From JBGTIS01 sp041745535 (GTDB lineage Bacteria; Bacteroidota; Bacteroidia; Cytophagales; Cyclobacteriaceae): a stretch of 40,629 nucleotides of DNA. The translations under genes and the position numbers were made by a program. The stretch lies in contig JBGTIS010000044.1 of NCBI GenBank assembly GCA_041745535.1, positions 1 to 40,629 of the forward strand, in the 5' to 3' direction. The notes under the pieces were generated by a model, which had not been told where the DNA came from, searched no databases, and saw only the letters and a list, made by a program, of their open reading frames with translations. Shown in pieces: positions 26,554 to 35,575 of this stretch; the first letter of the stretch is position 1; each line of letters starts with the position of its first letter.

Positions 26554-27819
26554 TTATGCTTTCACCAATTCAAACATGGTAATTTCGGGTAAAATTCCTA
26601 TTCGGCCGGTAAAACCAATATAACCGAACCCCCTGTTCACATACAAATACTGCGGTCCGGTTTGGTATAAACCTGCCCATTGTTTATAAATGTATTGCGA
26701 GGGGCTCCATTTAAAGTTACCAACCTCAATTCCGAATTGAAAGCCGTGGGTATGGCCGGCAAAGGTTACATCAATATCAGAAAACTCGGGCCGAACCTGG
26801 GCATCCCAATGGCTGGGATCGTGAGAGAGCAATAATTTGGTCGCGGCATCTTCCGTACCCTGATAAGCCTTTTTCAGGTCGCCATGTTTAGAAAATTTTG
26901 TTCCCCAGTTTTCTATTCCGATAATGGCTATTTTATCACCATTAAGTTCAAGATATCGGTTTTCGTTCATCAGGATATCCCATCCCATTAGTTTATGCGC
27001 TTCAATAAGCGCCTGAAAATTTTGACGCCGGGCAGCTACAGAAGGCCACGACCGGTAGTCGCCATAATCGTGGTTACCAGTAGAGGAGAATACCCCTAAT
27101 GGAGCGGATACCTTTTTAAAAACATCAAAATAATTGTTAATTTCAGATGATTCGTTATTCACCAGGTCACCCGTAAAAAAAACCACATCCGGTTTTTCCT
27201 GTAATAACATGTCAACGCCACCTTGCACTGCGGTTTTGTTGAAAAAACTGCCGGAATGAATATCTGACAACTGGGCCAGGCGAATACCATCGAACGAGGC
27301 AGGCAGATTCGGGAGGGCTATTTTTACCTTTCGTATTTTGTAGTCGTGCGCTCCTGATATAATACCAAACCCAAGGGTGGCAGCTGGTACCGCAACCGCA
27401 ATCAGCGACGCTTTGGCCAGAAATTCAGACCGGGTAATATCGCCTCTGGAAGCTTCTGTTGTATTGGGAGCAGAAATGTTGGGCTGATTGGATGAAAATT
27501 GCTGCCAGGTCCATTTTCCTGCCCTAACCAAATCATCCACCATCAGAAAGAGAACGCCAAAAACCTTTGGAAAATAGTTTACAAAAAGCAGGGAAATGAA
27601 TAAACTCTGAAACCAATGCGGCATAAGTTCCTTGCCACCAAGGTTATAAAACAAAAGGCCTGAAACCGATACAATGGTAATGGCCCAATAAACTGTAAAA
27701 ATTATTTTTCTTGTATTGAGTGAAAACTGTTGTAGCGTAACTTTTAGCGCCTGAAAAATATACAGGTCGATTAAAACAAAAATTATTGCCAATACAAGTA
27801 TTGTAATCATCTTATTCAT
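26554..27819 (-). CDS. membrane-anchored metallophosphoesterase (YkuE/YaeI-like)
   Basis: 421 aa from ATG 27819 (MNKMITILVLAI). An ATG at 27864 is in frame but would place a GC-rich hairpin inside the coding region, so I prefer the later start. Three N-terminal membrane helices (roughly 4-25, 38-60, 70-95) and a fourth hydrophobic stretch 'KASLIAVAVPAATLGFGI' precede the catalytic domain. Its calcineurin-like motifs are 'LSDIHSG', 'FFTGDLVNN', 'STGNHDYGD', 'LLSHDPSHWD' and 'FAGHTHGFQ', all metal ligands present. Related YkuE/LpxG-like enzymes cleave phosphodiesters of lipids. The substrate here is unknown. It follows the RND gene by 48 nt. Confidence 0.85.
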   Translation of the reverse strand: MNKMITILVLAIIFVLIDLYIFQALKVTLQQFSLNTRKIIFTVYWAITIVSVSGLLFYNLGGKELMPHWFQSLFISLLFVNYFPKVFGVLFLMVDDLVRAGKWTWQQFSSNQPNISAPNTTEASRGDITRSEFLAKASLIAVAVPAATLGFGIISGAHDYKIRKVKIALPNLPASFDGIRLAQLSDIHSGSFFNKTAVQGGVDMLLQEKPDVVFFTGDLVNNESSEINNYFDVFKKVSAPLGVFSSTGNHDYGDYRSWPSVAARRQNFQALIEAHKLMGWDILMNENRYLELNGDKIAIIGIENWGTKFSKHGDLKKAYQGTEDAATKLLLSHDPSHWDAQVRPEFSDIDVTFAGHTHGFQFGIEVGNFKWSPSQYIYKQWAGLYQTGPQYLYVNRGFGYIGFTGRIGILPEITMFELVKA

Positions 27820-27836
27820 CCTTCTGAAAATAAAGA

Positions 27837-27862
27837 GGCTCACCCGCATGTGCAGGTGAGCC
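27837..27862 (-). terminator. hairpin between RND gene and metallophosphoesterase
   Basis: GGCTCACC (27837-27844) and GGTGAGCC (27855-27862) form a perfect 8-bp stem with a 10-nt loop. On the minus strand it is followed by TCTTTATTTTC, a weak U-tract, and it lies 5 nt after the RND stop codon. It probably terminates or attenuates the efflux operon and argues for the downstream start of the next gene. Confidence 0.6.
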
Positions 27863-27867
27863 ATCCG

Positions 27868-30800
27868 TTAGCTCCTCACCAATGCTTCTTCTTTTTCCAA
27901 TTCTCTTGAGATTCTGATTTTTGCTTCTTTGCGATTATCAAAGAACCTGATTTTAATTTTATCAACCAGCAGGTACATTACCGGGACTACTACCAACGTT
28001 AAAAACGTCGCAAATGTTAACCCAAAAATTACTGTCCAGGCCATAGGCCCCCAGAAATCGGCATTGGACCCGCCGTAATAAATTTGTGGATCAAAATCTG
28101 AAAACAAAGTAAAGAAGTTGATATTTAATCCAATCGCCAGCGGCACTAATCCCAGCACAGTAGTAATTGCTGTTAATAATACTGGGCGAAGTCTGGTTTT
28201 GCCACCAATGATAATACTGTTCAAAATTTCCTGATAAGGTAACAGTTCATCTTCTTTCACCCCTAATTCCGCCCTTCTTCGGGAACGGATCAGGTTGGTA
28301 TAATCAATCAGCACAATGGCATTGTTTACCACCACACCCGCCAGCGATATAATGCCGATACCGGTCATAATGATCACAAAATTCATATCAAAAATTACCA
28401 GTCCCAGAAAAACACCGATGGTACTCAAAATTACCGATGCCATAATAATGAAAGGAGTGGAAAACGAGTTGAACTGTGCCACAATAATCAGGAAAATGGT
28501 CATAACAGCAATGAACAGTGCTTTTAACAGGAACATAAAAGATTTTTGCTGTTCTTCCTGCTCGCCGGTAAACCCAACTTCATAACCTGCGGGAATATCC
28601 ATATTCCGCACTATGTCCTGAATTTGCTGATTAATTTCCGTAGCGTTATAGCCTTCCAATACGTTGGAATACAGGGTAATTACCCGGTCCATGTCTTTTC
28701 TTTTTACCGAACCATAGGTAGAAGAATATTTAAGATCTACAACTGAAGAAATCGGAATCTGCCGCTCCTCTCCAGCGTTATTCTTGAAAACGATTTTCTG
28801 GTTAATCAGGGCGCTGATGTCGTTGCGATACTTTTCGGCTAACCGCAACTGAATCGGATAATCATCTTCTCCTTCTTTATATTTTGAGACTTCCAAACCA
28901 AATATGGCGGTTCTAAGCTCTGAAGCGATGGTACGTGTGGATAACCCAAACCTTTGGGCTTTATCACGGTCAATATCCACCAAAAGCTCAGGATTCCCGG
29001 TTTCCAGATCAGATTTCAGTTCTTCAATACCCGGAATATCCGCATCCTGAATGGTGCTTTGAACCCGGTTTGACAAAGCGATCAGTTTTTCATAGTTTTC
29101 CCCTTTAATTTCAATGTTAATGGGTTTCCCTACCGGCGGACCGTTCTGATCTTTATCAACTGTAATTTCAACCCCAGGGTATTGTTCTACCATTTTTCTG
29201 ATATCTTCCAGAATGGCTGCCGTGGATATTCCCTGCCGGTACTCGTAATCAACAAATGAAACACTAATCCGCGACTTGTTGGGCGTATTCCCTGGACTCG
29301 CTCCTTCCGAAGGATCATTCGCGTTTTCACCCACCTGGGTAATTACCGCTTCTACGATGGAATCTTTAGGTTGCAACAATTCAAATATCCTTTCTTCAAT
29401 ATTGGCAGTTAAAGTATTGGTAGCCTCAATATCGGTTCCAATCGGTTTTTCAACAAAAACGTTAATGCTATTGGGTTCGTTATTTGGGAAAAACTCTACC
29501 TGTGGTTGCTTAATTACCACCAACACCAATGAAAAGAATAATAACAGCACGGTTCCAAAGAAAATAAAATATGGCATTTTTCCGCTTAATGAAAATGACA
29601 TTAGTCGCGAATACGAATTCTCTAACCAGGAAAGGAAGCGTGCCTGAAACCATTTAATGGCCGGTATAATGGCAAATATATAAACCGGAATCAGGATAGC
29701 TGTGAGCATCAGCAAATTGGCCGGAGTAAAGGCCTTCATCAGGTAGAATAAGATGGCAAGCCCAGCCATAATACCAGCTACTATCATTCGTTTTCTTTTG
29801 GTGCTCCGGGTCAGTTTACCTTCCAGTTTCATGTACATTGCCGCCAGCACCGGATTAATGACCAAAGCCACAAACAGCGAACAGGATAATACAATGATGA
29901 GGGTAATGGGCAAATAGCGCATAAACTGACCAATGAGTCCGCCCCAGAATGCCAGCGGCAAAAAGGCAGCTAAAGTGGTAGCAGTAGAGGTAATAATGGG
30001 TAAGGCTACCTCTCCCACGCCTTCTTTGGCGGCCCGAACCGGTGAATAACCTTCCTGCATCAGTCTATAGGTGTTTTCAATCACCACAATGCCGTTATCA
30101 ACCAGCATACCCAGCGCTAAAATCAAAGAAAACAATACCATCATGTTAATGGTGATTCCCAGAAAACTCAGCACCATGAACGACATCAACATGGAAAGTG
30201 GGATGGCGATACCCACAAACAGCGCATTGCGCAGATTGAGAAAGAACATCAGGATCAACACCACCAGAATTACCCCTGAAATAATACTGTTTTCCAGGTT
30301 ATCGATCTGCGAACGCGTCGTTTTTGACTGATCGTTGGTAATTACCAATTCAAGATCTGCCGGAAACCTGTTTTCTTTGGCTTTATCTATAATTAATTTA
30401 ATTCTATCTGCAGCCTCAATCAGGTTCTGTCCTCTTCGTTTTACCACACCCAGAGTAACCACTGGATTTTCGTTCATGCGGGCATAGCTGCCACGGTCTT
30501 CATACGTATCGGCCACGCTAGCCACATCGCGTACATATACTATATTTCCCTCTTCGTGCTTTACGATTACATCTTCAATTTGCCTTGCGTTTTCAAATTC
30601 ACCGGCTACCCGCAACGACCGCCTGAATTTGTCGGTTTTAATATCGCCTCCGGAAATAGTTACGTTTTCAGCGGCAATGGCACTTTGAATATCAGAGAAC
30701 GCGACGCCACGGGCTTCCATTTTGTACGGATCGGCATTCACCTGAATTTCTCTTTCCAGCAAACCACTGATATTGGCTTCCTGAATCTGAGAAAGGGCTT

Positions 30801-31329
30801 CTATTTCATCCTGTAGGTATTCGGCATATTCTTTCAGTTCGTTATTGCTATAATCGCCTGAAATGTTAATATACATAATCGGAAGATCCTGAAGGTTAAT
30901 CTCAAAAACGTTAGGATCCTGATCCAGGTCAGTGGGCAACTCCCTTTTGGCTTTATCCACGGCATCTTTCACATCCTGCAAAGCCTTGGTAAGGTCTACT
31001 TCCGGAATAAACTCAACAATAATAGTGGAATAATCCTGCAAAGAAGTAGAATTTACCTTATCTATTCCGTTGAGTCCTTTGATCTCTTTTTCAATAGGAC
31101 GTGTTATCAAATTCTCAATATCTACCGGCGAGTTACCCGGATATGAGGTTCCCACATAAATGGTAGGAAATACTACCTCAGGAAAACTTTCCTTGGGCAT
31201 CGAGATATAAGAGGTAATCCCCAGCACCGCGATAATAAAGGTAAGGATGATTACGCTGGTGCGGTTATTAACCGATACAGAACTTAATCCAAATTCTCTG
31301 GTTATCTGTTTATTGTTATCTTGGCTCAT
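27868..31329 (-). CDS. RND efflux transporter permease (AcrB/HAE-1-like)
   Basis: A 1153-aa proton-driven inner-membrane pump of the tripartite system. Duplicated topology: N-terminal TM1 'RTSVIILTFIIAVLGITSYI', periplasmic pore domain, then TM2-6 with 'LALGMLVDNGIVVIENTY' carrying a single Asp in TM4 (AcrB has Asp-Asp here, this has Asp-Asn). The second half repeats the plan and ends with 'GVVVNNAIVLIDYTNLIR' in TM10. Between the halves, about DNA 29655-29800, there are two extra hydrophobic stretches ('MIVAGIMAGLAILFYL' and 'LTAILIPVYIFAIIPAI'), giving 14 predicted TM segments rather than 12. Third in a tetR-tolC-adaptor-RND operon. Substrate unknown. Confidence 0.93.
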   Translation of the reverse strand: MSQDNNKQITREFGLSSVSVNNRTSVIILTFIIAVLGITSYISMPKESFPEVVFPTIYVGTSYPGNSPVDIENLITRPIEKEIKGLNGIDKVNSTSLQDYSTIIVEFIPEVDLTKALQDVKDAVDKAKRELPTDLDQDPNVFEINLQDLPIMYINISGDYSNNELKEYAEYLQDEIEALSQIQEANISGLLEREIQVNADPYKMEARGVAFSDIQSAIAAENVTISGGDIKTDKFRRSLRVAGEFENARQIEDVIVKHEEGNIVYVRDVASVADTYEDRGSYARMNENPVVTLGVVKRRGQNLIEAADRIKLIIDKAKENRFPADLELVITNDQSKTTRSQIDNLENSIISGVILVVLILMFFLNLRNALFVGIAIPLSMLMSFMVLSFLGITINMMVLFSLILALGMLVDNGIVVIENTYRLMQEGYSPVRAAKEGVGEVALPIITSTATTLAAFLPLAFWGGLIGQFMRYLPITLIIVLSCSLFVALVINPVLAAMYMKLEGKLTRSTKRKRMIVAGIMAGLAILFYLMKAFTPANLLMLTAILIPVYIFAIIPAIKWFQARFLSWLENSYSRLMSFSLSGKMPYFIFFGTVLLLFFSLVLVVIKQPQVEFFPNNEPNSINVFVEKPIGTDIEATNTLTANIEERIFELLQPKDSIVEAVITQVGENANDPSEGASPGNTPNKSRISVSFVDYEYRQGISTAAILEDIRKMVEQYPGVEITVDKDQNGPPVGKPINIEIKGENYEKLIALSNRVQSTIQDADIPGIEELKSDLETGNPELLVDIDRDKAQRFGLSTRTIASELRTAIFGLEVSKYKEGEDDYPIQLRLAEKYRNDISALINQKIVFKNNAGEERQIPISSVVDLKYSSTYGSVKRKDMDRVITLYSNVLEGYNATEINQQIQDIVRNMDIPAGYEVGFTGEQEEQQKSFMFLLKALFIAVMTIFLIIVAQFNSFSTPFIIMASVILSTIGVFLGLVIFDMNFVIIMTGIGIISLAGVVVNNAIVLIDYTNLIRSRRRAELGVKEDELLPYQEILNSIIIGGKTRLRPVLLTAITTVLGLVPLAIGLNINFFTLFSDFDPQIYYGGSNADFWGPMAWTVIFGLTFATFLTLVVVPVMYLLVDKIKIRFFDNRKEAKIRISRELEKEEALVRS

Positions 31330-31360
31330 TTCTGTTTATTTGATTGAATGGTAAAATGAA

Positions 31361-32542
31361 CTACTTGGCGGACATAGCCCCGGTAACATTATTTTGGTCG
31401 GCAAGTTTCACCGCTACCCCTTCACTCACTTCGCGGTAACCTTCGTTAATTACTACTTCGCCAGGTTGCAAACCTGATTTAATCATGGTTTTGCTGCTAT
31501 AAGTCATTCCTCTTTCTACGCGTTTTTTCTCCGCGATCAGGTCTTCACCGTCTTTTTTGGCGGTATATACATAATCACCTCTGTTATCGCTTTGAATAAG
31601 GTTAGAAGGTAACACAACAGAGTTAGGTGCTTCAAAATCTTTTATTTTCAATACTGCCAAAAGATTCGGACGCAATAAATTTTCATCATTTGGCAATTTT
31701 ACTTCTACTTCAAAAGTGCGGTTATTCGGGTTAATGACCTGCCCTACCGAACCAATAGTAGATTTGATGGTTTTGTTCAGTGATGGAAAGTTTACCTCAA
31801 CAGAATCGCCCCGGTTAAACTGACCCAGATACGATTCGGAAACATCAGCCAGAATATACATATCTTCCAGGCTTACCAGCCTTAACAATGGCACTCCGGG
31901 TTGGGCAGTCTCGCCTTCTTTAATAATTACCTCATCTATTGTACCGCCAAACGGCGCGTAAATAAAATAATTGTTCAACTGCGACTGGGCTGATGATATT
32001 CTTCTTTCCAGCGATTCTACGTTGTTTTTCGACTCCAGATACTGCATTTCGGTGCCAATTTTCTTTTCCCAAAGATTAGCCTGTCTTTCGTATTTGGTTT
32101 TAGCGAGTTCCAACGAGGTTTTTAGTTCCTCCAAACCGTTTTTCGCGGTTTCAGCATTTTGTACAATCAATAATTGCCCTTTCCTTACTTTATCGCCCTT
32201 CCGCGCGTTTACCCTGGTAACTTCACCGGAAGCTTCCGCCCCAACAGTTACATTTCTGTCGGAAGCTACATTGCCTCTTACCTGGATATAATGCGCGAAA
32301 GTTTCTTCCTTTACAGGAATGGTTGTAATTAAGGTCGCGTTCTTGTTGCTTGCCGCGAAAGCAGGATCTTCGGCCGCTATTTCCTGTTCCAGGGCAGTAA
32401 TTTTTCCCTGCAACTCATTTATCTGAGTTTTGTATGCTTTCAGCTGCTCCTTTTTACCTTCTACGCCTTCCGGTTGCTCACCACCACAGGCAGCTACTCC
32501 AAAAATTATTACGGTTAACAGATACTTAGATAGTCGTTTCAT
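31361..32542 (-). CDS. RND efflux periplasmic adaptor, lipoprotein
   Basis: 393 aa from ATG 32542 (MKRLSKYLLTVIIF), which gives a clean lipoprotein signal ending in 'GVAACGGEQ' (Cys20). The longer frame from 32581 would overlap tolC and spoil the signal. A short coiled coil (about 30-55) is followed by the lipoyl halves ('VNARKGDKVRKGQLL', 'IYAPFGGTIDEVII'), a long alpha hairpin, beta-barrel, and membrane-proximal domain ('GLQPGEVVINEGYREV'). It bridges the RND pump and TolC. Gaps: 28 nt from tolC, 31 nt to RND. Confidence 0.92.
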   Translation of the reverse strand: MKRLSKYLLTVIIFGVAACGGEQPEGVEGKKEQLKAYKTQINELQGKITALEQEIAAEDPAFAASNKNATLITTIPVKEETFAHYIQVRGNVASDRNVTVGAEASGEVTRVNARKGDKVRKGQLLIVQNAETAKNGLEELKTSLELAKTKYERQANLWEKKIGTEMQYLESKNNVESLERRISSAQSQLNNYFIYAPFGGTIDEVIIKEGETAQPGVPLLRLVSLEDMYILADVSESYLGQFNRGDSVEVNFPSLNKTIKSTIGSVGQVINPNNRTFEVEVKLPNDENLLRPNLLAVLKIKDFEAPNSVVLPSNLIQSDNRGDYVYTAKKDGEDLIAEKKRVERGMTYSSKTMIKSGLQPGEVVINEGYREVSEGVAVKLADQNNVTGAMSAK

Positions 32543-32570
32543 TATGTATAATATTTCAGATTTGTTCGGT

Positions 32571-33932
32571 TTATTCTTCAATGAGTTTTCCCAGGGCTTT
32601 GTTCAGATCGACTTTCGCGATAAGCGCGTCGTACAAAGCACTGAAGTAATTAGTTTCGGCAGTTTGCAGATCATCCTCTGCGGTGATCACCTCCAGATTG
32701 GAGCCTACCCCTTGCTGATATTTTATTTTAGTTACATCAAATACTTCCTGAGCCAGGTCCAAATTCTCCTGCTGTATGTTAAGCGCTTCCACATTATCCT
32801 GCAGGTTTACCTTCGCCTGCACAATTTCCACATCAATTGAATTTTTTAATTGCCGTGTCTGGTTTTCAAGCTGCTGTATCTGTAGTTTATTTTTCTGTAT
32901 GCGATTGCTTTTTCTTAACCCGTCAAAAATTGGAATATCCAGGGTTACACCGGCAAAAGCGTACTTAAACCATTGATTATTAAAATTGGTAATTTCGCTG
33001 AACTGGTCTAATCCGGCATTATATCCATAAGTACCATTGGCTGATAACTTCGGCAGATATTGCACCCTGTTGTTTCTTAAATCCAGTTCGGTTAATTCTC
33101 TGTTGATCTGCGAACTTGAATAATCAATCCGGTCGGTGTACTTAAAATCTCCTCCTTCGTCGATATTAAAGTTTAAATCAATATCGCTGATCTGATCGGC
33201 CAATTCGATATTTTCTTCCACCGGCATGCCCATCTGGAATTTGAGCAACAGGTAACTGACCTGCACGGCCCGTTCGTTTTTGGCCTTTGCCGTTTTGGCA
33301 TTGTTGTATTGCACAGCAATGCGATCCGCATCAATTTTTTCGGCCAAACCATTTTCATACATCAGGCGGGTTTCGTTCAGCAGCGAATCCAGCCGGTTGT
33401 AGTTGCTGCTCAACAGGTTGGCCCGTTCCTGGTTAACCAGCACGGTGTAATAGGCTTTGGTAACCTGTTCGGTAATATCAGTTTTCGATTGGTTGAAATT
33501 TTTCCGCATCAGTTCGGTATACGTATTGGCGGCTTTCAGGCCCACGAAGTAAGATCCATCAAATAACATCTGGGTCAAAGTAACCGCCGCGTTGCCTGAG
33601 TGCTGCACACCGAACCTGACTGGTACGGGAGGCGCATCAGCAGGAACATTATTGGGATCATCCGCAAAGAATACAGCGGGTAAAAACGCGGTTTGAACGG
33701 CAAAGTTATTCGTATACCCAATAGTGCCATTAATCTGTGGCAAACCGTCGGCTTTGGTAACGCCTACATCGGTTTTGGCGATACTTTGATCCAACGCCGA
33801 GTTTTTCAAAGTTTCGTTGTTCTGATACGCATAATCCAGGCATTCCCGCAAACTGAAAGCCTGTTGCTGTGCCTGCAAGTTGGTAATGCCCAAAAACAGG
33901 ACTAAAATGAGGATTGGTGTATATTTATTCAT
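32571..33932 (-). CDS. TolC-family outer-membrane efflux channel
   Basis: A 453-aa protein with a Sec signal peptide (MNKYTPILILVLFLGITNLQA, then QQQAFS). The two repeated OEP domains start with 'LRECLDYAYQNNETLKNSA' and are rich in long amphipathic helices; 'LDLAQEVFDVTKIKYQQG' near the C-terminus is the usual second-repeat motif. It should form a trimeric channel with the adaptor and RND pump encoded next. Its ATG overlaps the TGA of tetR (ATGA, 33929-33932). Confidence 0.92.
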   Translation of the reverse strand: MNKYTPILILVLFLGITNLQAQQQAFSLRECLDYAYQNNETLKNSALDQSIAKTDVGVTKADGLPQINGTIGYTNNFAVQTAFLPAVFFADDPNNVPADAPPVPVRFGVQHSGNAAVTLTQMLFDGSYFVGLKAANTYTELMRKNFNQSKTDITEQVTKAYYTVLVNQERANLLSSNYNRLDSLLNETRLMYENGLAEKIDADRIAVQYNNAKTAKAKNERAVQVSYLLLKFQMGMPVEENIELADQISDIDLNFNIDEGGDFKYTDRIDYSSSQINRELTELDLRNNRVQYLPKLSANGTYGYNAGLDQFSEITNFNNQWFKYAFAGVTLDIPIFDGLRKSNRIQKNKLQIQQLENQTRQLKNSIDVEIVQAKVNLQDNVEALNIQQENLDLAQEVFDVTKIKYQQGVGSNLEVITAEDDLQTAETNYFSALYDALIAKVDLNKALGKLIEE

Positions 33933-34549
33933 TGGACTTCGTTTTTTTCTAAAGACTTTTTCTGAAAAACTTCTCTCCCTTTTGGGGTAAGAATACCTTG
34001 TATAAAAAGGTCAAAAATTTGCAATTGTATTTCCTGGAAGCTGAATTTATTACGGGGAAATATCGACTCATCAAAAGTTAACTGCATTTGCTCTACCCTG
34101 AGAATAGACAGAATATCAGCATTCAGCGATTTCCGAAAAAATCCTTCTGTCATACCTCGAAGCAGGTTACTTTTAACCGATTCGATAAATACATTTTCTT
34201 TAAAATCCAGATACAGCGTCCATGCATCGTAATAATATTTTTTAATGTCATACATAGCCGAAGGATTAATCCGCCACATATGATCTCTCAGAAAATCGGT
34301 GATCAGTAGCAGCTCATCAATCGCCGTTTCCGACTGTTGCTGAATATCCAGCATGGCAGTTCGCTCCTGTTCCAGCGTTTGTTTGGTACACAGGTATACA
34401 ATTTCATCTTTATCTTTAAAATTCTGGTAAATTGTTTTTTTTGATATAGAGATTTCTTTGGCTATATCATCCATGGTAATGCTTCTGATACCATAAGATG
34501 TAAATAGCCGCAGGGCCGTATTTAAAATATGTTCTTTAACTTCCGCCAA
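33929..34549 (-). CDS. TetR/AcrR-family transcriptional regulator
   Basis: At 206 aa, it has an N-terminal helix-turn-helix 'TALRLFTSYGIRSITMDDIA' (about 11-30) continuing 'KEISISKKTIYQNFKDKDE', the standard TetR DNA-binding unit. The C-terminal domain is helical and variable, likely ligand-binding. It is the first gene of the efflux operon and overlaps tolC by 4 nt, so it probably represses its own operon. A 9-bp-arm inverted repeat 37-64 nt upstream of its start is the obvious operator candidate. A tail rich in Lys/Glu follows. Confidence 0.92.
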   Translation of the reverse strand: MAEVKEHILNTALRLFTSYGIRSITMDDIAKEISISKKTIYQNFKDKDEIVYLCTKQTLEQERTAMLDIQQQSETAIDELLLITDFLRDHMWRINPSAMYDIKKYYYDAWTLYLDFKENVFIESVKSNLLRGMTEGFFRKSLNADILSILRVEQMQLTFDESIFPRNKFSFQEIQLQIFDLFIQGILTPKGREVFQKKSLEKNEVQ

Positions 34550-34585
34550 CTATTTTTTTAATTTTAAAATTACAAAAAACACTTT

Positions 34586-34613
34586 GGAAACTTTTAAATT
34601 ATCTAAAGTTTCC
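34586..34613. promoter_or_regulatory. inverted repeat, predicted TetR operator
   Basis: GGAAACTTT (34586-34594) and AAAGTTTCC (34605-34613) are perfect complements, separated by 10 nt of AT-rich sequence. The 28-bp size and position just upstream of tetR are typical for TetR-family autoregulation. It lies between tetR and the divergent hydrolase, so it could affect both. Confidence 0.65.
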
Positions 34614-34750
34614 TAACAAGAAATACGGTGACTTTATATAATAGTTTAGCTTTTTCGAACTATTTTTTTTTTAAAACGATAATTTTTTTTCAGACAGGAA
34701 GTATCAGAAGAATTACTCTAATTTTGCACCAACAAACATCTGCTTTATAT

Positions 34751-35566
34751 ATGCGGTATCAGCTTAATTATCAAGGAATTACACTCTCGTACCACCAGTA
34801 TGGGCATGGCACCGATACCCTTTTGTGTTTTCATGGCTTTGGCCAGCACCACGGGCATTTCACTAAGTTTGCAACGGCTTTAGACAAAAAATACACCTCA
34901 TACAGTTTTGATCTTTTTTATCATGGCAACAGTGATTGGCCAGGTACTGAGATTCCACTTGAGAAAAAAATGTGGAATAATTTGTTACAACAGTTTTTAG
35001 AAAAACACCAGATCGGGCAGTTTTCACTGGCCGGTTACAGCATGGGTGCCAAGTTTGTGTTTACCATCCTTGAAAGCTTCGCGCCCCGCATCGATACCAT
35101 CATTTTGATGGCGCCCGATGGTGTCAAAACCTCAGTTTTTTACAGCATGGCGACTTACCCGGTGTGGCTGCGCCGATATTTTAAGATTACCGTTACGCAA
35201 CCTGCTTTTTATTTCAAACTGGTACAGATAATGGGAAAATTAAAACTGGTGGATAAAGGACTGATCAAGTTTGCCAACAGTCAGATGAAAACCCGAAAAC
35301 AAAGATACAAAGTGTATGGGAGTTGGGTAGTGTTCAGAAAGCTTACTTTTGATATGAAAAACGTGGGTCAGCTTATTTCCAGCCATTCTATTCAATTGTA
35401 TCTGTATTTGGGTAAATACGACAAAATTATCAGGAAAGAGAATATGCGCCCACTCCTGCGGCACCTGAAACAACCGCACGTTAAAATTTTAAATTCAGGG
35501 CATAATCAGTTAATTGATGAAGTGGCCCGGCATTTATCAACGGAAGGAATCAGAACTAATAAATAA
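34751..35566 (+). CDS. alpha/beta hydrolase
   Basis: 271 aa from the ATG at 34751 (MRYQLNYQGITLSYHQYG), where the fold begins. An upstream frame to 34628 is low-complexity and unlikely to be coding. Oxyanion region 'LLCFHGFGQHHGHF', nucleophile elbow 'LAGYSMGAKF' with S97, a candidate acid Asp in 'YLGKYDKII', and His in 'NSGHNQLID'. Cytoplasmic, with no signal peptide. The substrate is unknown: members of this fold include esterases, thioesterases and haloperoxidase-like enzymes. It is divergent from tetR and abuts the convergent barrel-protein gene with no gap. Confidence 0.85.
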   Translation: MRYQLNYQGITLSYHQYGHGTDTLLCFHGFGQHHGHFTKFATALDKKYTSYSFDLFYHGNSDWPGTEIPLEKKMWNNLLQQFLEKHQIGQFSLAGYSMGAKFVFTILESFAPRIDTIILMAPDGVKTSVFYSMATYPVWLRRYFKITVTQPAFYFKLVQIMGKLKLVDKGLIKFANSQMKTRKQRYKVYGSWVVFRKLTFDMKNVGQLISSHSIQLYLYLGKYDKIIRKENMRPLLRHLKQPHVKILNSGHNQLIDEVARHLSTEGIRTNK

Positions 35567-35575
35567 CTATTTATT
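35558..35575. terminator. AT-only inverted repeat across two convergent stop codons
   Basis: AATAAATA (35558-35565) and TATTTATT (35568-35575) are complementary with a 2-nt gap. They contain the adjoining stop codons of the hydrolase and the barrel protein. The stem is weak (A/T pairs only), so a terminator role is only a possibility. Confidence 0.3.

Noticed and set aside
27820..27864. Earlier in-frame ATG for the metallophosphoesterase
   Set aside because: It lies in a perfect-stem hairpin directly after the RND stop codon, and the added residues MAHLHMRVSLFIFRR lack family conservation by eye.
34628..34750. N-terminal extension of the alpha/beta hydrolase
   Set aside because: The extra 41 residues come from T-rich intergenic DNA (Phe/Ile runs), and the hydrolase fold begins at MRYQLNYQG.
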